Shown here piece after piece: positions 1 to 6,104 of a stretch of DNA of 8,848 nt (its first letter is position 1; each line of letters opens with the position of its first letter). This stretch comes from Sphingobacteriia bacterium (GTDB taxonomy: Bacteria > Bacteroidota > Bacteroidia > Chitinophagales > Chitinophagaceae). The position numbers were made by a program, and so were the translations under genes. The notes under the pieces were generated by a model. The model searched no databases and had not been told where the DNA came from. It saw nothing but the letters and a program-made list of their open reading frames with translations. Location of the stretch: positions 1 through 8,848 of the forward strand of contig REAV01000014.1 in assembly GCA_004294465.1 (NCBI GenBank), read 5' to 3'.

Positions 1-27
1 CAAACTGTTTATTTTATTTTTTCATAG

Positions 28-50
28 AAAGCCTTTAGACGTAGGGCTTT
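28..50. other. Weak stem-loop downstream of yidD
   Basis: Six perfect base pairs (28-33 with 45-50) enclose an 11-nt loop, and two more pairs are possible across a bulged base. On the minus strand, leaving yidD, no T-run follows, so it is a poor terminator in that direction. On the plus strand it is followed by TTTTCTC, which could weakly end a convergent gene lying left of the window. The rest of 1-94 is AT-rich and shows no gene; the short minus-strand ATG at about 22-24 meets a stop after two codons. Confidence 0.25.
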
Positions 51-94
51 TCTCTGATGCTTATTTTTAATCCTTCATTGAATAAATAAATTCT

Positions 95-361
95 TTAAGG
101 CACCGGATCCCAGCCAGAAGGACCGCCTGGTCTGCATTTGCTGAATCTTTTGATGAATAACCATCCGCCTTTAAACAGCCCGTATTTCCTAAGTGCTTCT
201 TCTCCGTATTGAGAACAGGTAGGAACAAATCTGCATTTAGGCCCCATCACGGGAGAAATAATGTATTGGTAAATTTTGATGAAGGGAATGAATAAATAAC
301 CAAGTCCTTTTGCAATGGAAAAGGAATTTCGCTGTTGGTTTATTTCACATTGATCGCACAT
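95..361 (-). CDS. yidD: Membrane protein insertion efficiency factor YidD
   Basis: A small membrane-associated protein of the YidD family, thought to assist YidC-dependent insertion of inner-membrane proteins. The 88 residues cover the usual family length. Visible family features are the YQ.IISP segment (about residues 31-37), the cysteine motif KCRFVPTCSQY (42-52, with C43 and C49), a later GLFKGGWL segment (61-68), a third cysteine at C76 and the terminal DPVP (85-88). The residue after C76 is arginine, where many members have histidine (CHP). The N-terminus adds a C2/C5 pair (MCDQC) that I do not recognise as typical. The ATG start lies 5 nt after the rnpA stop, so the two are probably co-transcribed, as in the widespread rpmH-rnpA-yidD cluster. 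No yidC or mnmE follows before the window ends. Confidence 0.96.
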   Translation of the reverse strand: MCDQCEINQQRNSFSIAKGLGYLFIPFIKIYQYIISPVMGPKCRFVPTCSQYGEEALRKYGLFKGGWLFIKRFSKCRPGGPSGWDPVP

Positions 362-366
362 TGAAT

Positions 367-780
367 TTACTGTTTAGTTGTTTCACTAATTCTTGCAATC
401 AATTTCTCCAATGTTTTTTCCATCGACATTTTAAGTTCGGTGTACTCGGGTAATTCTTTTCCAACGTATAAAAAGAAAACATTCAGTTCCGAAATTTGGT
501 GCGTAACTGTACTGATTAAATCTTGCTTTTGAGTTCTATAGACTTCTCTCAATAATCTTTTAACCCTATTTCGGTCTACTGCTTTCTTGAAATTTCTGGA
601 GCTTACACCAACGCCAGCATGCACCCAATTTTCTGAAGCACTGGTTTGAGCAATTGGGTTTAATGTATAAAAGACTTTTATAGGAAAAGCATTAAAGGAT
701 TTTCCGCTGGCAAATAAAGCTTCCATAGCCTTGCGACTTTTTAGCTTTTGCTCCTTATTGTATCCGTTTAATGTACTCAT
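367..780 (-). CDS. rnpA: Ribonuclease P protein component
   Basis: The protein subunit of RNase P, which binds the catalytic RNA and helps remove 5' leaders from tRNA precursors. At 137 residues it is close to the usual size. The diagnostic basic motif, with RNR at 70-72 followed by VKRLLREVYR (73-82), is the conserved RNA-binding helix of the family. The N-terminal part (about 9-25) has the expected pattern ending in a phenylalanine-containing segment. The gene lies downstream of rpmH, as in most bacteria, but a strong intrinsic terminator separates them. A TAGTTTTG element (787-794) only a few nt before the ATG could be a -7 box, giving a nearly leaderless mRNA shared with yidD; this is inferred. 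Family assignment is secure. Confidence 0.97.
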   Translation of the reverse strand: MSTLNGYNKEQKLKSRKAMEALFASGKSFNAFPIKVFYTLNPIAQTSASENWVHAGVGVSSRNFKKAVDRNRVKRLLREVYRTQKQDLISTVTHQISELNVFFLYVGKELPEYTELKMSMEKTLEKLIARISETTKQ

Positions 781-786
781 CTTCTA

Positions 787-794
787 CAAAACTA
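787..794 (-). promoter_or_regulatory. Candidate -7 element upstream of rnpA
   Basis: The minus strand reads TAGTTTTG, a full match to the Bacteroidota -7 consensus TAnnTTTG. It lies directly behind the terminator hairpin of rpmH and six bases before the rnpA ATG. No TTG sits at the expected 19-21 nt upstream; the nearest TTTG is only 12 nt away. If used, it would give a leaderless or nearly leaderless rnpA-yidD transcript. The overlap with the terminator T-run means the match could be coincidental. Confidence 0.4.
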
Positions 795-821
795 AAAAAG
801 CCCCGTCAAAGAGACGGAGCT
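793..821 (-). terminator. Rho-independent terminator after rpmH
   Basis: On the minus strand a 9-bp stem AGCTCCGTC / GACGGGGCT (one G-U pair) encloses the 5-nt loop TCTTT. It runs straight into a six-base T-run that includes the last stem base. It sits between the rpmH stop and the rnpA start and should end or attenuate the rpmH transcript. The plus-strand reading also has a T-rich 3' side (TTATATTTTT) but is weaker. Confidence 0.88.
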
Positions 822-840
822 TATATTTTTATCCCATGCA

Positions 841-870
841 TTTAATTACCCAATAAATTGGAGAATTAAA
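841..870. repeat. Interrupted palindrome in the rpmH 3' region
   Basis: A 30-nt interrupted inverted repeat centred at about 855.5. Outer arms TTTAATT (841-847) and AATTAAA (864-870) and inner arms CCAAT (850-854) and ATTGG (857-861) pair perfectly, with two mismatched positions between them and a two-base AA centre. No T-run follows on the minus strand, so it is not an obvious terminator. It could be an mRNA 3'-end structure, a processing site or a protein-binding palindrome; the sequence alone does not decide. Confidence 0.5.
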
Positions 871-890
871 CAGCTACCCGAGGGTTGGGC

Positions 891-1046
891 TTATTTTAAA
901 CCTTTTTCGCTAGAAACAGATAGTTTCTTGCGACCTTTCGCTCTGCGGCTTGCCAATACTTTACGGCCGTTAGCAGATTCCATACGCTTGCGGAAACCAT
1001 GTACGGTTTTTCTGCGACGTTTGTGTGGTTGGAATGTACGTTTCAT
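891..1046 (-). CDS. rpmH: 50S ribosomal protein L34
   Basis: A 51-residue, very basic protein, recognised by translating the minus strand. It begins [18 protein letters not shown], continues [20 protein letters not shown] and ends near EKGLK, which is the near-universal L34 pattern. L34 is a small structural protein of the large ribosomal subunit that binds 23S rRNA. The ATG at 1046 is the only sensible start because the conserved MKRT begins there. The C-terminal extension after GRKKLSV is a few residues longer than the shortest L34 proteins. A candidate promoter lies about 80 nt upstream and a strong terminator downstream, so it can be a monocistronic unit. Many L34 genes lie beside dnaA; here the upstream gene is murI. 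Confidence 0.98.
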   Translation of the reverse strand: MKRTFQPHKRRRKTVHGFRKRMESANGRKVLASRRAKGRKKLSVSSEKGLK

Positions 1047-1126
1047 TATTAACTTTTTTTACTAACCCTAAAATATAGTTTCTTTTCATCGCTGCAGTCA
1101 CCATACCGCCGCTTGTGAAAGGACGG

Positions 1127-1157
1127 CAAAATTAGGAAAAAAAATCTAATGACCCAA
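1127..1157 (-). promoter_or_regulatory. Probable rpmH promoter (Bacteroidota type)
   Basis: On the minus strand the -7 element TAATTTTG (1134-1127) matches TAnnTTTG exactly, and a TTG (1157-1155) lies 20 nt upstream of it, the spacing expected for the -33 element of Bacteroidota primary sigma factors. The -33 part overlaps the 3' end of murI. Transcription would begin near 1120 and leave a leader of roughly 75 nt before the rpmH ATG. This is the best two-part promoter match in the window. Confidence 0.65.
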
Positions 1158-1979
1158 CTGAATATGCTCCGATTTTAGGGGTTTCCCAAAGAAAATAGCC
1201 CCATTGGCATCAAAATGCGCTGTAGAATCGGTAGTACAGAACCGAATTTGACCATTGGCAGCACATTTATTGGCCATTTCTGGGTGTCTTTCTAAATAAT
1301 CAACCAAACTATTGGCTACAATGGTTCCTTGAGAAATTACTTTAACTCCCCCAGGTATAAACTGCTCGATCTTTGGCATTAACAACGGATAATGGGTACA
1401 AGCCAATAATAAAGTGTCAATAGCTGGCCCTTTTTGCATGATCTGTTGCAGATGTTTCTGTACAAAATAATCTGCTCCTGGGTTATTGAATTCATTGTTT
1501 TCAATCAGCGGTACCCACAATGGACAGGCTTCTTGAACCACATTTATTGAAGGAAAATAATGAGCAATCTCTAATAAATAACTTTCGCTTTCTACTGTAC
1601 CAGTAGTAGCCAAAATGCCTATTTCACCAGATCTTGAGTAATTTCCAATCACTTCTGCGGTTGGGCGAATTACACCCAACACTCTTTTATGCGCATTTTT
1701 TAAAGGAAGGTTTTTCTGTTGAATAGAGCGCAAAGCTTTTGCAGAAGCGGTGTTGCAAGCAAGTATCACCAATTCACATCCTTGCGAAAAAAACCATTGC
1801 ACGGCTTCCCATGTATAATGATACACTGTATCAAAACTTCTGCTGCCATATGGTGCACGCGCATTATCCCCCAAATACAAATAATCATATTGAGGCAAAG
1901 CATTTACAACATCTTTCAATATTGTTAGTCCTCCATATCCACTATCAAAAATTCCTATAGGCCCCTTTTGTATTTGCAT
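1146..1979 (-). CDS. murI: Glutamate racemase
   Basis: Cytoplasmic, cofactor-independent racemase converting L-glutamate to D-glutamate for the peptidoglycan stem peptide. The 277 residues match the family. Visible active-site features are IFDSGYGGL (10-18, with D12 and S13), the YLGDNARAPYG segment (35-45), the first catalytic cysteine in ACNTAS (C75) and the second in ACTHYPL (C194, with H196). Both cysteines of the two-base mechanism are present, so the enzyme should be active. It follows the bamA-ompH-ompH run, a common Bacteroidota arrangement, but a strong terminator stands between. A 7-of-8 match to the -7 consensus (TATCTTTA, 1991-1984) lies just before the ATG, and its role is uncertain. 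The ATG start at 1979 places the conserved IFDSG close to the N-terminus, as expected. Confidence 0.97.
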   Translation of the reverse strand: MQIQKGPIGIFDSGYGGLTILKDVVNALPQYDYLYLGDNARAPYGSRSFDTVYHYTWEAVQWFFSQGCELVILACNTASAKALRSIQQKNLPLKNAHKRVLGVIRPTAEVIGNYSRSGEIGILATTGTVESESYLLEIAHYFPSINVVQEACPLWVPLIENNEFNNPGADYFVQKHLQQIMQKGPAIDTLLLACTHYPLLMPKIEQFIPGGVKVISQGTIVANSLVDYLERHPEMANKCAANGQIRFCTTDSTAHFDANGAIFFGKPLKSEHIQLGH

Positions 1980-1997
1980 AACTTAAAGATACTACAC

Positions 1998-2031
1998 AAA
2001 AAAAGACCCGCCTTTACAGACAGGTCTTTTT
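1998..2031 (-). terminator. Terminator closing the bamA-ompH operon
   Basis: A long hairpin between the second ompH stop and the murI start. The minus strand reads AAAAAGACC, four more pairs including two G-U pairs, a 6-nt loop TGTAAA, then the complementary side ending GGTCTTTTTTT. The flanking A-run and T-run make it nearly symmetric, so it could also work on the plus strand. The stem is about 13 bp including the A-T pairs. It should stop most transcripts of the envelope operon. Confidence 0.88.
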
Positions 2032-2049
2032 AAAAAATTTTATAGGGTA

Positions 2050-2673
2050 TTATCCCTTACCAGCTGGTTTTGCAGCAGGCTTAGCAGCAGGTGCTGAAGG
2101 CATAGAACCACCGCCAGATGCAGCTTTCCAAGCATCTTCAATTTCTTTTGGTAATGGCAACTTCAACTTCATTGCAACTCTAATGGTTAGGTTGTCTAAT
2201 AAGTTTGGTTGTACATATGGAGATATGGCATCAGACTTCAAAACAATTGTATATTTCTGTTCAGCTACAATACCAGCTAAAGCTTCTGCAATTCTGATAC
2301 GGTAAGGGTTTACCAATTGCTCATACTTAGCTTCTTCCATTTGCTGTTGGTACTGCTGCCAGTTTACCAATTTATAACGCAACTGTAATAACTCTCTTGT
2401 TGCTAATTCTCTAGCTTTTGCAGGCATGGTTGCAGAATCCTTTTTGAAGATGCTGTCTCTGCGCTGAAAATCACCTACAGAATACTTATACTCTTCTTGC
2501 AAAGAATCAATACGATAGCTATTCATCAAAGTATCAATTTTGCCAATTCCAGGAAACAAAGACAAAGCAGCTTGCTCATCAAAGTAACCAATTTTGGTAT
2601 TCTGTGCACTAGCACTGTTGGTGAAAAGCACGCTCACAGCAAATGCCACACACACTAAAAGAAATTTGTTCAT
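2050..2673 (-). CDS. OmpH/Skp family periplasmic chaperone (second copy)
   Basis: A 207-residue secreted protein of the OmpH/Skp family, periplasmic chaperones that hold unfolded outer-membrane proteins. It has a type I signal peptide (residues 1-23, cleavage after ASA), a short strand-like start (KIGYFDEQAAL), a long charged helical region (about 45-130, polar and glutamine-rich) and a second strand segment (about 140-165), the expected Skp layout. It differs clearly from the copy upstream, so the pair is an old duplication or two separate subfamilies. From about residue 185 the C-terminus is a low-complexity tail rich in Ala, Pro, Gly and Lys that upstream OmpH lacks. It is the last gene before the operon terminator and starts 46 nt after its neighbour. 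The family call is firm; client specificity is unknown. Confidence 0.88.
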   Translation of the reverse strand: MNKFLLVCVAFAVSVLFTNSASAQNTKIGYFDEQAALSLFPGIGKIDTLMNSYRIDSLQEEYKYSVGDFQRRDSIFKKDSATMPAKARELATRELLQLRYKLVNWQQYQQQMEEAKYEQLVNPYRIRIAEALAGIVAEQKYTIVLKSDAISPYVQPNLLDNLTIRVAMKLKLPLPKEIEDAWKAASGGGSMPSAPAAKPAAKPAGKG

Positions 2674-2719
2674 TTTACTTAAAATTGAATGTTGAAATTT
2701 ATTGTTTGTTGTTTATTGA

Positions 2720-3238
2720 CTAGTTTTTAATGCCCATTTCCTTTAGCACTTCATCGCTCTTATCCAGCTTTGGGTCGGCAAATATAACGGTAATTCCTTC
2801 ACTTTTATCGAGTACGAAATCATAAAATCGGGCTACAGCTATCTTTTGAATGGCATTGTACACCTTATCCTGTATGGGTTTTACCAATTTTTGGCGTTCT
2901 TTAAATAAATCTCCCTCATATCCAAAGCGTTTTTTCTGTAAATCCCGTACTTCTTTTTCCTTCACAAACAACTCATCTTCTCTTTTTTTCTTCAAATCTT
3001 CGGTTAACATGAACTGCTCTGCTTCGTAGTTTTTGTACATTTTATCTAAAGCCAACTGCTTATCGTCTATTTCTTTCTGCCATTGTTCTCCCACCAATTG
3101 CAATTTCTTATCGGCATCCTTGTACTCTGGAATTTTACTTAAAATATACTTGGTGTCGATGATGGCATAACGCTGTTGTGCTTGAGCACCCAACGATATA
3201 AGGCTTAATACTAATAAAAAAAGTACATTTCTTTTCAT
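2720..3238 (-). CDS. OmpH/Skp family periplasmic chaperone (first copy)
   Basis: A 172-residue exported protein of the OmpH/Skp type. A signal peptide covers residues 1-20 (cleavage after AQA). The mature protein begins with the strand segment RYAIIDTKYILSKIPEY (23-39), typical of Bacteroidota OmpH proteins. A long, highly charged coiled-coil region follows (about 40-120, many Lys/Glu), then a C-terminal helix-strand part (125-155) that closes the trimerisation domain in Skp. Its start is 21 nt after the bamA stop, so bamA and this chaperone are almost certainly co-transcribed. That agrees with its inferred role of handing unfolded barrels to BamA. The size matches the family. Confidence 0.92.
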   Translation of the reverse strand: MKRNVLFLLVLSLISLGAQAQQRYAIIDTKYILSKIPEYKDADKKLQLVGEQWQKEIDDKQLALDKMYKNYEAEQFMLTEDLKKKREDELFVKEKEVRDLQKKRFGYEGDLFKERQKLVKPIQDKVYNAIQKIAVARFYDFVLDKSEGITVIFADPKLDKSDEVLKEMGIKN

Positions 3239-3259
3239 AAAAAAGTTTTTAAAGGTTGA

Positions 3260-6001
3260 TTATTCAGGTTCAAAACCTAACATAAAGGTGAAGCGAGCAG
3301 CATCCTTCATGCTATTGGTTCCATTAAACCTATCCAATCCTATGCCATAATCAAATCCAAGCAACCCAAACATGGGTAAAAAGAAGCGCATACCCACACC
3401 AACCGACCTTCTTAATTGGAAAGGATTGTAATCTTTCATGCTATACCATCCATTGGCTGCTTCAAAAAAGGCCAAAGCAAAAATGGTACTACTTGGATTT
3501 AAACTCAATGGATAACGCATTTCCATTGTGTATTTATTAAATATGGTGAAATACTGACTGGCTCTTTGCTGATCAGGATTGATTCTTGGATTAGAAGTTT
3601 CATATACAGGATACCCTCTGTGTGCAATGATATCAAAACCCAATAATGCAAACTGGTTACTTAAACCTGCATCACCCACCTGAAAACGTTCAAAAGGTGA
3701 AACTTGTAAATCGGTATTGAATCGGCCTAGGAAACCAAACTTAGCTGCAAAACGCATTACAAATTGTTTGTTTCTGTCTTCGCCATGTGGTTTACCCAAT
3801 GGTACAAACCATTCTGCATTAAAACGCCATTTATGGTATTCGATCCATTGATATGGGTTATCAACAGGATTGATATTTTTATCACCCAAAGAATAGGGTG
3901 GTGTAATTGCCAAACTTGCCAAAAAGTTAGACCCTGATTTAGGGAAAGTAGGCTGATCTACAGAAGATCTTTGTAAAGCAATTCTAAAGTTTAAGTTATT
4001 TACAAATCCATTATCCAATCCAGGTAAATTCACTGGGTCAATGGCATAATTACTCAACTTATATCGAGTGTAGTTTATTCCCATTGTTAATGAGAAATAA
4101 TCATCTGGCCATTTCAATTGTTTGGCAATACTCACAGTTGCACCTGTAGTTGAAATATATCGCTCGTCGGCAATGGATGGATTAAACGCACCAGTTAAAG
4201 GATCATTGGTTTGTCCAAACTTGGTATTAAAAATACTGAAAGTGAGTGCATTTCTTTTTTTACCCCCCAACCAAGGTTCGGTAAAAGAGAAGTTATAAGA
4301 ACGGAAAGCTTTACCATTACTTTGAACACGTAAACTCAATTTCTGCCCATCACCCATTGGCAATGGATCCCATGCCTCTTTGTGAAAAATATTTTTGATA
4401 GAGAAATTATTAAAAGAAACGCCCAGTGTTCCAGTTAAACCAATTAACCCACCCCAACCTGCACTCAATTCTAACTGGTCACTCGATTTTTCTTCTAAAC
4501 TATAATTAATATCTACTGTTCCATCTTCTTGATTAGGTACTGGATTTGGCGTAATTTTTTCTTGATTGAAATAATTCAATTGTGCTAATTCACGAACAGA
4601 ACGAATGAGTAATTGTCGGCTGAATTTTTCTCCAGGAATGGTCCTGATTTCTCTTCTAATTACATATTCTTTGGTGCGGTCGTTTCCGGTAATGCGAACG
4701 TTTTTAATGGTTGCTTGAGGTCCTTCAATTACCCTGATTTCAAAATCGATAGTATCGTTATATACTGCCGTTTCAATTGGATCTGTTCTAAAGAATAAAT
4801 ACCCGTCATCTTGGTATAATCCACTGATATCACCACCGTCAGGAGAAGATGATTTTCCCAATTTCTTGTTGAGTATCTCTTGATTATAAATATCTCCTTT
4901 TCTAATCCCCAATACTTGGCTTAATAACGAATCAGAATATTTTGAATTTCCTCTCCAAGTAATATTTCCAAAATAATACCTTCTACCTTCATTTACTTTA
5001 ATATCGATATTTAAATTACCATTGCCTGTTGCATACACTGTATCATTTTCAATAACTGCATCTCTATAACCAAGTGTATTGTAAAATTCTAAGAGACTCT
5101 CTTTATCTTCTGTATATTTTTTCTCGTCGAACTTTGCAGAAGAGAATTTAATACGTGCATAAGGATCCAATACTTTCTTTGTTCTAGAGAGTGTGAGATA
5201 TCCTTTCTCTTTCATGTATTGATCAAAAGTATAATGCTGAGGAATTACAATCTTACCGCTATCATAGGAAGGATAGAGCGTAAGCCTAGATTTTTCTTTA
5301 GAGCCTTTTAATTGTTTTTTTAATTTGGCTTCGTCGATTGTATTATTTCCAAAATTGATATTACTGATTTTTACCTTAGGCCCTTTGTCGATAATAAAAT
5401 CTAAAGACAACGTATTATCAATAGACGAATCTTTTCTTTCAGCAACTTTTACAGAAGTTTCACGGTACCCTTTTTCTGCATAGAATTTCTTGATTACTTC
5501 CGTAGCAGTAATTTTCATATTCTCTGTAACTACTCTGTTTGGCACTAAACCTGTTTTGCCACGCAGATCATCTGCTTGCCCCTTAGGAACTCCTTTAAAA
5601 TAAAAATTAGCCAATCGAGGTCTTTCAGTAACTACAATTTCTATTTCAATTTCCTTACCTGTTACTTTCGTTACATAGATCTCTACATTACTGAAATAAT
5701 TTTGGGCCCAGAGTTTGGTTATTGCTTTAGAAAATTGATCTCCTCCTGGAATTGCAATTTCATCTCCAATACTAATACTAGAAATAGAAATCAATAAATT
5801 TTCATCAAAAAATCGATTGCCTGTAACCTTAATATTGGAAACCTTGTATTTTTTCTGAGTTTTCTGATTGAACAAATTAATCAGGTCTGCTTCAATAGAA
5901 GTAATGGTGGTATCCTGCCCAGTTGTCTGCTGTGCATAAGCCGATTGAGAAGAAGATAAAACAACTACAGCGAACAATAATAATTTAAACACTTTCTGCA
6001 T
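3260..6001 (-). CDS. bamA: Outer membrane protein assembly factor BamA
   Basis: The Omp85-family barrel that folds and inserts outer-membrane proteins. It is 913 residues, long for BamA. A signal peptide occupies residues 1-23 (cleavage after AYA). Five POTRA-like segments follow: about 52-128, 129-208, 209-340, 341-428 and 429-504; each ends with a pattern such as TERP, DKGP, NEGR or IEGP. The beta-barrel runs from about 508 to the end. The conserved lumenal loop motif appears as IIAHRGY (791-797), equivalent to the VRGF motif. The third POTRA segment is some 50 residues longer than usual (insert about 240-295). The protein ends FTFMLGFEPE, so two charged or polar residues and a proline follow the last aromatic residue. 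The gene lies between uppS and ompH, as expected in Bacteroidota. Identification is secure. Confidence 0.97.
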   Translation of the reverse strand: MQKVFKLLLFAVVVLSSSQSAYAQQTTGQDTTITSIEADLINLFNQKTQKKYKVSNIKVTGNRFFDENLLISISSISIGDEIAIPGGDQFSKAITKLWAQNYFSNVEIYVTKVTGKEIEIEIVVTERPRLANFYFKGVPKGQADDLRGKTGLVPNRVVTENMKITATEVIKKFYAEKGYRETSVKVAERKDSSIDNTLSLDFIIDKGPKVKISNINFGNNTIDEAKLKKQLKGSKEKSRLTLYPSYDSGKIVIPQHYTFDQYMKEKGYLTLSRTKKVLDPYARIKFSSAKFDEKKYTEDKESLLEFYNTLGYRDAVIENDTVYATGNGNLNIDIKVNEGRRYYFGNITWRGNSKYSDSLLSQVLGIRKGDIYNQEILNKKLGKSSSPDGGDISGLYQDDGYLFFRTDPIETAVYNDTIDFEIRVIEGPQATIKNVRITGNDRTKEYVIRREIRTIPGEKFSRQLLIRSVRELAQLNYFNQEKITPNPVPNQEDGTVDINYSLEEKSSDQLELSAGWGGLIGLTGTLGVSFNNFSIKNIFHKEAWDPLPMGDGQKLSLRVQSNGKAFRSYNFSFTEPWLGGKKRNALTFSIFNTKFGQTNDPLTGAFNPSIADERYISTTGATVSIAKQLKWPDDYFSLTMGINYTRYKLSNYAIDPVNLPGLDNGFVNNLNFRIALQRSSVDQPTFPKSGSNFLASLAITPPYSLGDKNINPVDNPYQWIEYHKWRFNAEWFVPLGKPHGEDRNKQFVMRFAAKFGFLGRFNTDLQVSPFERFQVGDAGLSNQFALLGFDIIAHRGYPVYETSNPRINPDQQRASQYFTIFNKYTMEMRYPLSLNPSSTIFALAFFEAANGWYSMKDYNPFQLRRSVGVGMRFFLPMFGLLGFDYGIGLDRFNGTNSMKDAARFTFMLGFEPE

Positions 6002-6104
6002 CCCTTTTCTGTTTGTTCTGTTGCCGGCTTAATAGAATCCGTGCATTCAGCAATTAATTTGGTTATTAGCTGGGCAAATTAGCCCGAATAATGAAAAGGC
6101 TTTG

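Noticed and set aside
968..1108. A minus-strand ORF of about 46 codons starting in the rpmH leader and overlapping the rpmH start in another frame
   Set aside because: It begins with a plausible ATG, but its second half is just the arginine-rich rpmH sequence read out of frame. No family resemblance; it is probably fortuitous.
1719..1960. Two overlapping plus-strand ORFs of 69 and 73 codons inside murI
   Set aside because: They are antisense to a clear glutamate racemase with intact motifs, resemble no protein family I know and have no promoter-like context.
2044..2057. AGGG...CCCT stem around the stop codon of the second ompH gene
   Set aside because: Four base pairs only, beside a much stronger terminator; not meaningful by itself.
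2674..2719. TAAATTTC in the gap between the two ompH genes as a promoter
   Set aside because: It matches 7 of 8 consensus positions, but there is no TTG at the expected distance and the gap is ordinary for an operon.
4613..5797. Two plus-strand ORFs (61 and 73 codons) opposite bamA
   Set aside because: Both lie antisense to conserved POTRA coding sequence and have unlikely compositions; they are chance open frames.
6072..6085. GGGC-AAATTA-GCCC inverted repeat between uppS and bamA
   Set aside because: Only a 4-bp stem with no following T-run. It also contains TAATTTG, one base short of the -7 consensus, so neither a terminator nor a promoter is supported.
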